From: Chloroflexota bacterium
GTDB lineage: Bacteria; Chloroflexota; Dehalococcoidia; Lucifugimonadales; Australimonadaceae
Direction of reading: 5' to 3'
DNA length: 17,692 bases
Assembly (NCBI GenBank): GCA_022574265.1
Contig: JACZSI010000018.1
Location: 1 to 17,692 of the forward strand
The notes under the pieces are model-generated. The model searched no databases. It had not been told where the DNA came from and saw only the letters and a program-made list of their open reading frames with translations. Made by a program: the position numbers and the translations under genes. This document shows, in pieces, positions 7,291 to 13,591 of the stretch; the first letter of the stretch is position 1; every line of letters starts with the position of its first letter.

Positions 7291-7893
7291 ATGACCACGA
7301 ACATCAGGCTCGCAACCGATGCGGACGCCGCGCAGATGCTCGCGATCTACGCACCGTCCGTACGGGAGTCGCCCATCTCCTTCGAGGTGCAGCTCCCAAG
7401 CGAAGTCGAGTTCCAGGCGCGCGTCACCACCACGCTGGAGTCCCTGCCCTGGCTGGTCTGCGAGGCCAACGGCGCGGTCGCGGGCTACGCGTACGCGGCG
7501 CTCCACAGTTCCCGCGAGGCGTACCAGTGGTCGGCCGACTGCTCCGCCTACGTGCACGCCGACCACCGCGGCCGCGGCGTCGGCCGAGCGCTGTATACGA
7601 GCCTCTTCGCCGGCCTGCGGGCGCTGGGCTACTACAACGTCTACGCCGGCATCACGCTGCCCAACGCACCAAGCGTCGCGCTGCACGAGGCGCTCGGGTT
7701 CGTGGCGGTCGGCGTCTACCGCTCGGTCGGCTACAAGATGGGCGCGTGGCACGACGTCGGCTGGTGGGAGCTCGCACTGCGGGAGCACGGGCCTGTCGAG
7801 GCCGCGCCGCGGCCGCTCGGAGACGTCGTTGGCACGCCCGAGTGGCGGGAGGCTCTGGCCGAGGGGACACGTCTCCTCAGCCGGAACGCCTGA
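7291..7893 (+). CDS. GNAT N-acetyltransferase, phosphinothricin acetyltransferase-like
   Basis: A 200-residue cytosolic acetyl-CoA-dependent acetyltransferase. The N-terminus (IRLATDADAAQMLAIYAPSV), the early SFEVQLPSEVEF segment, the central YAYAALHSSREAYQWSADCS and the acetyl-CoA motif HADHRGRGVGRALY (RGRGVG at 93-98) match the Pat/Bar-MddA subfamily. That subfamily acetylates phosphinothricin-like amino acids or methionine sulfoximine/sulfone. The later NAPSVALHEALGFVAVGVYR and GAWHDVGWWELAL segments also fit. GAGG at 7282-7285 is 5 nt before the ATG. The final 30 residues are a variable tail. The true substrate cannot be told from sequence. The last 17 nt overlap the convergent methyltransferase gene. 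Confidence 0.9.
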   Translation: MTTNIRLATDADAAQMLAIYAPSVRESPISFEVQLPSEVEFQARVTTTLESLPWLVCEANGAVAGYAYAALHSSREAYQWSADCSAYVHADHRGRGVGRALYTSLFAGLRALGYYNVYAGITLPNAPSVALHEALGFVAVGVYRSVGYKMGAWHDVGWWELALREHGPVEAAPRPLGDVVGTPEWREALAEGTRLLSRNA

Positions 7894-8596
7894 ACCGCGT
7901 CCCCCGTATCCACTCCGTCATGAGGATCTCGCCCGGCGCTCGCTCGATCGAGTTGAGCATTGCCGCATCGGGCGGTGCGAAGTACTGGGCCTCCGCTTCC
8001 ATATACGTCCGCCACGCCGCATCCGAGTCGAAGTGGTTCAGCACCTCGTACTCCGTCTGCTGCTCGCGGACGAAGGCTCCTTCTTGCTCAAGCGCCGCGA
8101 GGGCGTGGTTCGCGGCCGCGATGGTCTGTATGAAGCTCTCGCTGTATTCCAGCGCGCCGACGCTCGTGGTCCCCGCGCTCGTGCGGACCGTGACGGGGTT
8201 GCGCCGCGGCTCCGGGTGCAGGTCCAGCAGCACGCCGCCCGGCCGGAGCGAGCGGTGGAGCTTCTTCAGGGCGTCAACGACGCCCTCGCTCGGCAGTCAT
8301 CATATGGACCAGGAGAGGACGCCCACGTCGTAAGCGCCCGCCGCCAGATCGATGCTCGCCATGTCGGCGGCCCGGAACGTGACCCGGCCGCGCAGGGCGG
8401 CCGGCGTCTGCTCGCGGGCGGTCGCGATCGCCGCCTCGTCCGGGTCGAAAGCGAGCACGGAGGCCGCCGCGCCGGCGAAGCGCCACGTCAGGCGCCCGTC
8501 GCCGCAGCCCACCTCCACGACGTCCTTGCCGGCGAATTCGACCAGGTCGTGGATCGCCTTCGTCTCGACGCCCTCGGGGTCGATCGAGCGTTGCAA
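7877..8596 (-). pseudogene. Class I SAM methyltransferase interrupted by two in-frame TGA codons
   Basis: The 240-codon frame starts at TTG 8596, six nt after a good AGGGG, and is a recognisable class I methyltransferase. It shows motif I VVEVGCGDGRLTW, acidic FDPDEAAI, the VTFRAADMASIDL segment, GAYDVGVLSWSI, and after the break LPSEGVVDALKKLHRSLRPGGVLLDLHPEP and a full C-terminal region. Two adjacent TGA codons (8300-8302 and 8297-8299) interrupt it, and the frame is identical on both sides. It is therefore either a pseudogene, an assembly error, or a recoded gene: an 8-bp hairpin with a G-first loop begins 10 nt later (8268-8286). It lies 25 nt after the LLM oxidoreductase gene and ends overlapping the GNAT gene by 17 nt. 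Substrate unknown. Confidence 0.8.
8268..8286 (-). promoter_or_regulatory. SECIS-like hairpin after the tandem TGA codons
   Basis: On the minus strand AGGGCGTC-GTT-GACGCCCT gives a perfect 8-bp stem with a 3-nt loop whose first base is G. That G is the 19th base after the second TGA. Bacterial SECIS elements typically have an apical-loop G about 16-37 nt after the UGA. GC-rich hairpins are common by chance, so this is only suggestive. Confidence 0.3.
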
Positions 8597-8621
8597 GAAG
8601 TCCCCTCACTGGGTGGCCCGC

Positions 8622-9488
8622 CTAGGCGACGATCTCCGCCGCCCGGTCGAGCTGGTCGATGTCGGCGACCGCGGGGCCCAGGACGACCTCGTCGACGCCG
8701 ATGGCTTCGAGCGCGCTGAGTGCGTCGCGCACGGCTGCGACAGTGGACGGGATGGCCTTCGCGCGGGCCTCCGCGGCCTCCCCCATCCAGCTGTAGTAGT
8801 GCAGCTGGTTCGCGCGGCCCCGCTGGAGCGCGTCCTCGCCGATGGCGAACGTGAGGCCCGCCACGAAGCGCGGTGCCCCCTTGCGGCCGTTGTCCTTCCA
8901 CGACGCTACCGCGATCTCGAACCCAGCCTTGGCGCGCTCGGGGTCGCCACCGCCGCCGGTGATGTAGCCGTCGGCCCACCGGCCGACGCGCGCGAGCGCC
9001 ACGGGCGCCGAGCCGCCGATCAGGATCTCGGGGCCACCGGCCTGCACGGGCGATGGCCCAACGGCGTAGGCGCCCTCGGACAGCACGTCGCCCGCCCATA
9101 CGCGCTTCATGTGCGCGAGCTGCTCGTCGAAGCGCTTGCCGCGGTTGCGGAAGGGCGCCGGCGACGCCTCGTAGTCGTCCGGACGCCTTCCGATGGCCAT
9201 GCCGAGCGTCAGCCGGCCGCCGGAGAGCACGTCGACCGTTGCCGCCTGCTTGGCCATCATGCCGGCGTTGCGCAGCGGGGCCAGCAGGATCCCCGTCATC
9301 AGCCGGATCCTGCTCGTGACCGCGGCGATCGCACCCAGGGCGACCATCGGCTCGTAGGAGTCGTAGGCGAGTCGATCGATGATCGAGAGCGTGGAGAAGG
9401 GCCCCTGGTCGGCCCGCCGGGCCCACTCCAAGAGGTCGTCCGGAGCGGTGCCGGGGATGGCGCCCGGCAGCCCGATGCCGACCTTCAC
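8622..9488 (-). CDS. LLM class flavin-dependent oxidoreductase
   Basis: A 288-residue luciferase-like monooxygenase/F420-dependent reductase family protein with a TIM-barrel fold, cytosolic, binding FMN or F420. Visible markers are MKVGIGLPG at the N-terminus, IDRLAYDSYEPMVALGAIAAVTSRIRLMTGILLAPLRN, KQAATVDVLSGGRLTLGMAIGRRPDDYEA, GGPEILIGGSAPVALARVGRWADGYI, and a C-terminal VDEVVLGP strand. The length fits the shorter LLM members. The GTG start overlaps the upstream DUF4395 stop by 4 nt (GTGA), indicating translational coupling. The cofactor cannot be decided from sequence alone. Such enzymes are abundant as paralogues in SAR202-type Chloroflexota, where oxidation of recalcitrant organics has been proposed. 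Confidence 0.92.
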   Translation of the reverse strand: MKVGIGLPGAIPGTAPDDLLEWARRADQGPFSTLSIIDRLAYDSYEPMVALGAIAAVTSRIRLMTGILLAPLRNAGMMAKQAATVDVLSGGRLTLGMAIGRRPDDYEASPAPFRNRGKRFDEQLAHMKRVWAGDVLSEGAYAVGPSPVQAGGPEILIGGSAPVALARVGRWADGYITGGGGDPERAKAGFEIAVASWKDNGRKGAPRFVAGLTFAIGEDALQRGRANQLHYYSWMGEAAEARAKAIPSTVAAVRDALSALEAIGVDEVVLGPAVADIDQLDRAAEIVA

Positions 9489-10012
9489 GAGCGGGCTTCA
9501 GCGGCGAAGTTGAGGTTGTTGCACCGCTCGCACGTCTCGGCCGGGATGAAGCCCCAGCGCATCAGATAGCCGAAGACGAAACAGCCGGCGCAGAAGCCAA
9601 CGAACGCCTCGAGGCCCGCGAACAGCACCAGCACGCCGAGCACGCCATACGCCGCGCCCACCAGGCCGAAGCCGTAGACGAGCACGAGCGCCGTCACCGA
9701 GAACCCAAGCCCGATGGTCTGCGCGAACTGCTTCGGCGGGCCCGCGGTCAGCTTCGACCGGCGGATGAGCTTCGGCGCGATGACACGCGTCGCAAGCAGC
9801 CCCATCGGGCTCAGCTTGGGCCCCGTGAGGACGCGGGCCAAGAAGCCGTATGCCAGGACGAATAGCAGCCAGCGGACATCGGCCACGATGATGACCACCG
9901 CCAGCACGAAGACCATCGCGGCCACGGAGCGCGCCGCGTATTCGTTCACCGGGTGCGGGAACGTGAACAGCGCCCGCAGCCCAGACCGTTCATCAGCAGT
10001 TATCGCCGCCAT
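9485..10012 (-). CDS. DUF4395 family membrane protein
   Basis: A 175-residue integral membrane protein beginning MAAITADERSGLRALFTFPH. The opening 'FPHPVNEYAARSVAAMVFVLAVVI', then WLLFVLAYGFLARVLTGPKLSP, and the closing FVGFCAGCFVFGYLMRWGFIP match DUF4395, a family of about four transmembrane helices. It has a CxxC pair (C141, C144) plus a C-terminal C161-x2-C164, suggesting metal or redox chemistry at one membrane face, but no function is established. GGGGAG lies 5 nt before the ATG at 10012, so the longer frame to 10081, which would read through the terminator hairpin, is rejected. First gene of the DUF4395-LLM-methyltransferase operon. Confidence 0.88.
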   Translation of the reverse strand: MAAITADERSGLRALFTFPHPVNEYAARSVAAMVFVLAVVIIVADVRWLLFVLAYGFLARVLTGPKLSPMGLLATRVIAPKLIRRSKLTAGPPKQFAQTIGLGFSVTALVLVYGFGLVGAAYGVLGVLVLFAGLEAFVGFCAGCFVFGYLMRWGFIPAETCERCNNLNFAAEARS

Positions 10013-10055
10013 CTCTCTCTCCCCTCGATGCGCCACGTACTTCGGACAAAAGAAA

Positions 10056-10126
10056 AAGCCTCCGTCCACGCTTTCGCCCATAGGCCGACGGAGGCTTCCC
10101 GGTAAAGCGGGAACCCAGCCTATGGG
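10056..10126 (-). promoter_or_regulatory. Structured 5' leader with pseudoknot and intrinsic terminator (candidate riboswitch)
   Basis: Read on the minus strand, arm a CCCATAGGC (10126-10118) is followed by hairpin TTCCCG/CGGGAA (10113-10096), arm b AAGCCTCCGTC (10097-10087), arm a' GCCTATGGG (10085-10077), a small GCGAAAGC hairpin (10077-10070), arm b' GACGGAGGCTT (10066-10056) and TTTCTTTT. The a/a' pairing is a perfect 9 bp and b/b' a perfect 11 bp. They interleave, giving an H-type pseudoknot or two competing folds. The b/b' stem plus T tract is a classical intrinsic terminator placed before DUF4395, so read-through control is likely. I could not match it to a known riboswitch class. Confidence 0.6.
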
Positions 10127-10165
10127 ACTTGCATACAGACGCAGGCCACGTAACGCATCACCGCC

Positions 10166-10174
10166 ATGATAGCA
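10166..10174 (-). promoter_or_regulatory. Extended -10 promoter element of the DUF4395 operon
   Basis: On the minus strand TGCTATCAT fits TGnTAnnnT. The predicted start near 10159 gives a leader of about 147 nt that contains the whole pseudoknot/terminator fold. TTGGAG at 10196-10191 is 19 nt upstream as a poor -35. Confidence 0.5.
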
Positions 10175-10212
10175 CTCTCGTCACACCAGGCTCCAATAAC
10201 CGGCCACCGACG

Positions 10213-10227
10213 GGGGGGCAGCCCCCC
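10213..10227. repeat. Short G/C hairpin
   Basis: GGGGGG-CAG-CCCCCC is a perfect 6-bp stem with a 3-nt loop, in the gap between the divergent DUF4395 leader and the archaellin-like gene. It resembles the hairpins of the tract at 15702-15786. Confidence 0.4.
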
Positions 10228-10268
10228 AACGCCGTTGCGTACCCGCACCCTCGCCGAGCCCCCCTCCC

Positions 10269-11378
10269 GTGGACGAAGCTATGCGTATGAGCGTCACCCG
10301 CAGGCTGGAGAGCGTCGCCAAGGCCGCGAGAGGCCGCGCGGTCCGCGCCCTGCGCAGCACGAGAGGCATCACGGGGATCGAGACGGCGATCATCCTCATC
10401 GCCTTCGTGGTCGTCGCCTCCGTCTTCGCCTACGCGGTGCTCAGCGCGGGCATCTTCTCGGCCGAGAAGGGCAAGGAGGCGGTCTACGCCGGGCTCGACC
10501 GGGCCGCGAGCAGCATCAGCCTCGTCGGCTCGATGAAGGCCGATGGCGTTGTGGCCACCGTGCTGACCACGGCCGACAGCACCGCGAACTGGACGGTGTC
10601 CGGCAGCGTCACGCTCGCCAGCGAGACCGACGACCGGAAAGAGGGCACGGCAAGCATCAGGCTGACGATCGCCGGAGGCTTCACGACCGGGCTCATCGCC
10701 TACGAGGACCTGGCGAGCACGGTGGACCTTTCGGGCCACTACGCCGCCGGTCTGTGGATCAAATCGGACACCACGCTCGCGTCGGGCGTGCTCAAGCTGC
10801 TGCTCGACGATAGCGCCGGTTGCGGCAGCCCCGAGGAGTCGCTGGACGTCGGCGCGCTCATCGCGGCCACGTGGACCAAGGTCCACCGGAACGTCTCCGA
10901 CGCCTCCGCCCTCACCGCGGTCGCGTGCACGGGCCTCAGCGCCGCGATCGACCCCGGCGCTGTCGTGCTGCTCATCGACCTCATCGAGGGCCCCCCAGAG
11001 ATCCAGAAGGTGCACCTGGCGCTGACCAGCGCGCTCCCGACCGAGGGGGTCGCATTCGTCCCACAGACCGACAGCAACGGCGACGGCTTGTTGTCCGACG
11101 AAGCAGGCCAGGCCAATCTGCTGGTGATCTCCTACCTGGACACGAACCAGCTCGTGCGCGACCTCGCCTGGTCGACGACGGAGCTGGGCCGGGGCGACGG
11201 CGACGTGGAGCTGGAGAGCGGCGAGTCGTTCCTGCTCACGATCGAGCTACGGGGCGTCGATCCAGTCCCCACCGCGAACACGGTGATGGCGTTCCACATC
11301 GCGCCGCATCAGGAGGCGCCGCTGGTGCTGGAGAAGATCGCGCCGACAAACATCACCCCGTCGATGCTGATCCCCTAG
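10269..11378 (+). CDS. Archaellin-like (archaeal-type flagellin) protein with inserted domain
   Basis: A 369-residue secreted filament-type protein. A cationic leader (1-33) ends in RG, followed by ITGIETAIILIAFVVVASVF, the class III signal and hydrophobic helix of archaellins, so a prepilin-type peptidase would cut after Gly33. FSAEKGKEAVYAGL then continues the archaellin helix. Residues about 100-245 look like an inserted beta-sandwich (NWTVSGSVTLASETDD, AAGLWIKSDTTL, AATWTKVHRNVSD). Residues 245-369 return to an archaellin-like pattern: LLVISYLDTNQLVRDLAW, GDGDVELESGESFLLTIEL, and a terminal PLVLEKIAPTNI. DSNGDGLLSDEAG resembles a calcium-binding loop. The start could also be ATG 10281 or 10287. 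No archaellum assembly genes are in the window. It converges on the Rieske gene. Confidence 0.82.
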   Translation: MDEAMRMSVTRRLESVAKAARGRAVRALRSTRGITGIETAIILIAFVVVASVFAYAVLSAGIFSAEKGKEAVYAGLDRAASSISLVGSMKADGVVATVLTTADSTANWTVSGSVTLASETDDRKEGTASIRLTIAGGFTTGLIAYEDLASTVDLSGHYAAGLWIKSDTTLASGVLKLLLDDSAGCGSPEESLDVGALIAATWTKVHRNVSDASALTAVACTGLSAAIDPGAVVLLIDLIEGPPEIQKVHLALTSALPTEGVAFVPQTDSNGDGLLSDEAGQANLLVISYLDTNQLVRDLAWSTTELGRGDGDVELESGESFLLTIELRGVDPVPTANTVMAFHIAPHQEAPLVLEKIAPTNITPSMLIP

Positions 11379-11429
11379 GCGCTAGTTCGCGCCGCAACGG
11401 GACGACCCTCCGACGCCGCTGAAGGCTGC

Positions 11430-11510
11430 CCGTTCGTGCTGAGCCTGTCGGAGTACGCCCGCCGCGTGTGCAAGCCTTCTCTCGCCCTTCGAGAGCCTCA
11501 GGACGAGCGG
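11430..11510. repeat. Inverted dispersed repeat between convergent genes
   Basis: The left arm (11430-11457) begins CCGTTCGTGCTGAGCCTGTC. The right arm (11483-11510), read in reverse complement, begins CCGCTCGTCCTGAGGCTCTC. The arms are imperfect complements separated by 25 nt and can form a long hairpin between the converging archaellin-like and Rieske genes, where it may act as a bidirectional transcription barrier. The left arm is 26/28 identical to the reverse complement of 14430-14457. Confidence 0.7.
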
Positions 11511-11562
11511 CTGATATCAACCGCACATCGGTAGCCGGAGCGAGTGCTCAACCCGCACCGCT

Positions 11563-12831
11563 CTAGGCCCGGGCGCCGTCCGCGTGCATCTCCGCGAGCA
11601 TCGCGGCGTGCCAGTCGGAGGCGCGCGCCAGGACGCGGTCGGCCGCGCGCAGGCCGTCGACGCTCGCGCTCGCCCCCAGGGCCTCGCCGCCGTCCGCCAC
11701 GGCCTGAGCGGCGTCGAGCAGCAGCTTGCGCGCCGTGATGATCGCCCGGTCCGCCTGCCCGAGCTGCTCGACGGTGCGGTCGGCGATGGGCCCCATGCTC
11801 TCCTGGATGGCATGGTCCTGCGTGTTGACGCCGAAGATGCCGGTGAACGTGCCGGTTTTCTGCAACGCGCGGTCGATGCGGTAGTCGTTGTCCTGGTTCC
11901 GCGCCTTGCGGAAGCGGTCGTCGACCTCGCCGGGGCCGCTCCCTAGCTCGCGGGCGACGGCCTGTGGGTCTTCCATGGCGTCGGTGAGGCTGTACTCCCA
12001 GTTGTAGACCATCGTATTGTGGTCGTCCATCGGCGCCCACATGTGCCCGGCCACGAGATCGCCCCCGGTGAAGTCGGCGCCCGGCCGGATCTGCGTGAAC
12101 GGCATGACGAAGTGGTAGCCGCGCACATAGACCTCGTCGCTGGCCAGCTCGCGCACGCCGAAGTAGCGGTAGCCGTAGCCGGTCGTCTCGACGACGACCT
12201 CCGGGGCGCGGCCGCGCACGAGCGGGGCTGAGGCGTCGACGCCCGGCTGCGGGCTCCCCTCCTCGAACCGCCGGTGCAGGATCGGCACGTGCGACGTGTC
12301 GAGGCCGCCTTCGAGGCCCTGGAGCCAATTGCACTCCTCCCACGTCTTGTCGACGTAGCGGTGCGTCTCGGGAGCTTGCGTCCACTCGAACGCCGGCGGC
12401 GGGGGCTTTCGCTCCGGCGGGCCCATGAACGCCCAGACGAGCCCGCCCGCCTCGACGGTGGGATACGCGCGGAGGTGGACCTTGGCCTTGAAGTCGAAGG
12501 CGTCGGGCTCGTTCATCATGTCCAGGCAGTTGCCGTCGACGTCGTACTTCCACCCGTGGAAGACGCAGCGGAGGCCACCCTCCTCGTTGCGGCCGAACCA
12601 GAGCGACGCGCCGCGGTGCGCGCAGAACTCGGAGAGCAGGCCGGCGCGTCCGGCGGTATCCCGGAACGCCACGAGCCGCTCGCCGAGCAGCCGCACGCGC
12701 ACCGGCGGGCAGTCGGGCTCGGAGAGCTCGCGGGAGAGGAGCGCGGGCATCCAGTAGCGGCGCATGAGCTCCCCCATGGACGTGCCCGGCCCCACGCGCA
12801 CGAGCGCCTCGTTCTCGGCCTCCGTTAGCAT
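11563..12831 (-). CDS. Rieske aromatic ring-hydroxylating oxygenase, large subunit
   Basis: A 422-residue Rieske non-heme iron oxygenase alpha subunit of the phthalate 4,5-dioxygenase-like group, activating O2 to oxidise an aromatic or O-alkyl substrate. Rieske ligands C70-x-H72 and C89-x2-H92 hold the [2Fe-2S] cluster. The mononuclear iron triad appears as D178, H181 and H186 in LDTSHVPILH, with an upstream CNWLQGLEGG. The start at 12831 is chosen because GGAGG lies 5 nt upstream and homologues begin MLxExxNxxLxRVGPGTxMG. An ATG at 12858 would lie on the -10 element. The needed reductase/ferredoxin partner is not in the window. Divergent from the RidA gene; substrate unknown. Confidence 0.93.
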   Translation of the reverse strand: MLTEAENEALVRVGPGTSMGELMRRYWMPALLSRELSEPDCPPVRVRLLGERLVAFRDTAGRAGLLSEFCAHRGASLWFGRNEEGGLRCVFHGWKYDVDGNCLDMMNEPDAFDFKAKVHLRAYPTVEAGGLVWAFMGPPERKPPPPAFEWTQAPETHRYVDKTWEECNWLQGLEGGLDTSHVPILHRRFEEGSPQPGVDASAPLVRGRAPEVVVETTGYGYRYFGVRELASDEVYVRGYHFVMPFTQIRPGADFTGGDLVAGHMWAPMDDHNTMVYNWEYSLTDAMEDPQAVARELGSGPGEVDDRFRKARNQDNDYRIDRALQKTGTFTGIFGVNTQDHAIQESMGPIADRTVEQLGQADRAIITARKLLLDAAQAVADGGEALGASASVDGLRAADRVLARASDWHAAMLAEMHADGARA

Positions 12832-12847
12832 CGCCGCCTCCGTGCGG

Positions 12848-12857
12848 TAGTATCGCA
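12848..12857. promoter_or_regulatory. Overlapping divergent -10 elements between Rieske and RidA genes
   Basis: TAGTAT (12848-12853, plus) and TGCGATACT (12857-12849, minus) overlap almost completely within GGTAGTATCGCATAC, which includes the inverted repeat GTAT-CGC-ATAC (12850-12860). Plus transcripts would start near 12860 and minus transcripts near 12842, both just before good Shine-Dalgarno sites. Confidence 0.45.
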
Positions 12858-12896
12858 TACGGCCCCTTCAAGAACCGTGTGGAGCAGGAGGCGACC

Positions 12897-13280
12897 ATGG
12901 GCAAGCGGACCAGCTATCAGATCCCCGGCGTGAAGCACGCGGCGCCGATCCCCTTCGCCGCCCGGGTCGGCAACACGCTGTACAGCTCGGCGATCCAGGG
13001 CATCGACGCCGCGACGGGCAAGCTCTCCGAGGACGTCTACGAGCAGGCGGAGCACTGCTTCAAGAACCTGCGCACGCTGCTGGAGGTCGCCGGCTCGAGC
13101 CCCGACGACATCGTGCGCATGACGTGTCTGCTCGCCGATTTAGGCGACCGCGAGGCGATCAACAAGCAGTGGCTGGAGATGTTCCCGGACGAGAACGACC
13201 GGCCGGCGCGCCACACGTCGCGCTACGACCCGCCCGGCGGGATGAAGGTGCAGATCGAGATCGTGGCGGTGCTGGACTAG
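12897..13280 (+). CDS. RidA (YjgF/YER057c/UK114) family protein
   Basis: A 127-residue small trimeric-type protein of the RidA superfamily, whose archetype hydrolyses reactive enamine/imine intermediates in the cytosol. It shows PFAARVGNTLYSSAIQGID, then QAEHCFKNLRTLLEVAGSSPDDIVRMTCLLAD, and a conserved Arg region RPARHTSRYDPP before the last strand KVQIEIVAVLD. The final strand replaces the usual 'ARLPxxxLVEIEAIA' with 'SRYDPPGGMKVQIEIVAV', so it may belong to a Rid subgroup other than true RidA. AGGAGG (12886-12891) is 5 nt before the ATG at 12897; an upstream GTG at 12879 is discounted. Divergent from the Rieske oxygenase and possibly functionally linked. Confidence 0.88.
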   Translation: MGKRTSYQIPGVKHAAPIPFAARVGNTLYSSAIQGIDAATGKLSEDVYEQAEHCFKNLRTLLEVAGSSPDDIVRMTCLLADLGDREAINKQWLEMFPDENDRPARHTSRYDPPGGMKVQIEIVAVLD

Positions 13281-13298
13281 CTCCGGTTCCGATCGCCC

Positions 13299-13583
13299 CT
13301 AATAAACGTCGAGCGTGAAGCGCGGGCCGTCGGGCGTCTTCTTGAAGTCGAGCATCGCGTTCGGGATCTGCTCGACGACGTCGGGCCCGACGACGAGGAC
13401 CGTCTTGCCGTCCAGCGTGACGCCCGTGTCCGCCCCGCCACGGGCGTCGACCACGATGCCGAAGTCGCCCTCGCCCGTCCACGCTGGCGGCACCGTCAGC
13501 CGCAGGAACCGGTCGGGGCCGAGCTTGCGCTCGTCCACCAGGACCCTGAGCTGACGCTTCGCTGCTTCGCTGATCTGGACCAT
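13299..13583 (-). CDS. HesB/IscA-like protein without cysteines
   Basis: A 94-residue protein with the A-type iron-sulfur carrier fold pattern: QISEAAKRQLRVLVDERKLG, a beta segment FLRLTVPPAWTGEGDFGIVV, then DTGVTLDGKTVLVVGPDVVEQIPNAMLDFK. The canonical three cysteines (CSG and C-terminal CGC) are entirely absent; there is no Cys in the protein, so cluster transfer by the normal mechanism is not possible. It ends with FTLDVY where IscA would continue to CGC. The gene starts 8 nt after the SDR gene stop and is probably co-transcribed with it. It converges on RidA with an 18-nt gap. Function unknown. Confidence 0.75.
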   Translation of the reverse strand: MVQISEAAKRQLRVLVDERKLGPDRFLRLTVPPAWTGEGDFGIVVDARGGADTGVTLDGKTVLVVGPDVVEQIPNAMLDFKKTPDGPRFTLDVY

Positions 13584-13591
13584 CGGTCGCG

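Noticed and set aside
8297..8302. Genome-wide TGA reassignment to explain the tandem TGA
   Set aside because: aroA, gmk, lutB and the GNAT gene end at TGA, and tryptophan in window genes is encoded by TGG, so a global code change is not supported.
8233..8303. Frameshift as the cause of the methyltransferase interruption
   Set aside because: The two halves are in the same reading frame, so no single indel is needed; only the two TGA codons break the gene.
12832..12858. Nine-residue longer Rieske start at 12858
   Set aside because: That ATG overlaps the predicted -10 element, whereas the ATG at 12831 has GGAGG at proper spacing and matches the family N-terminus.
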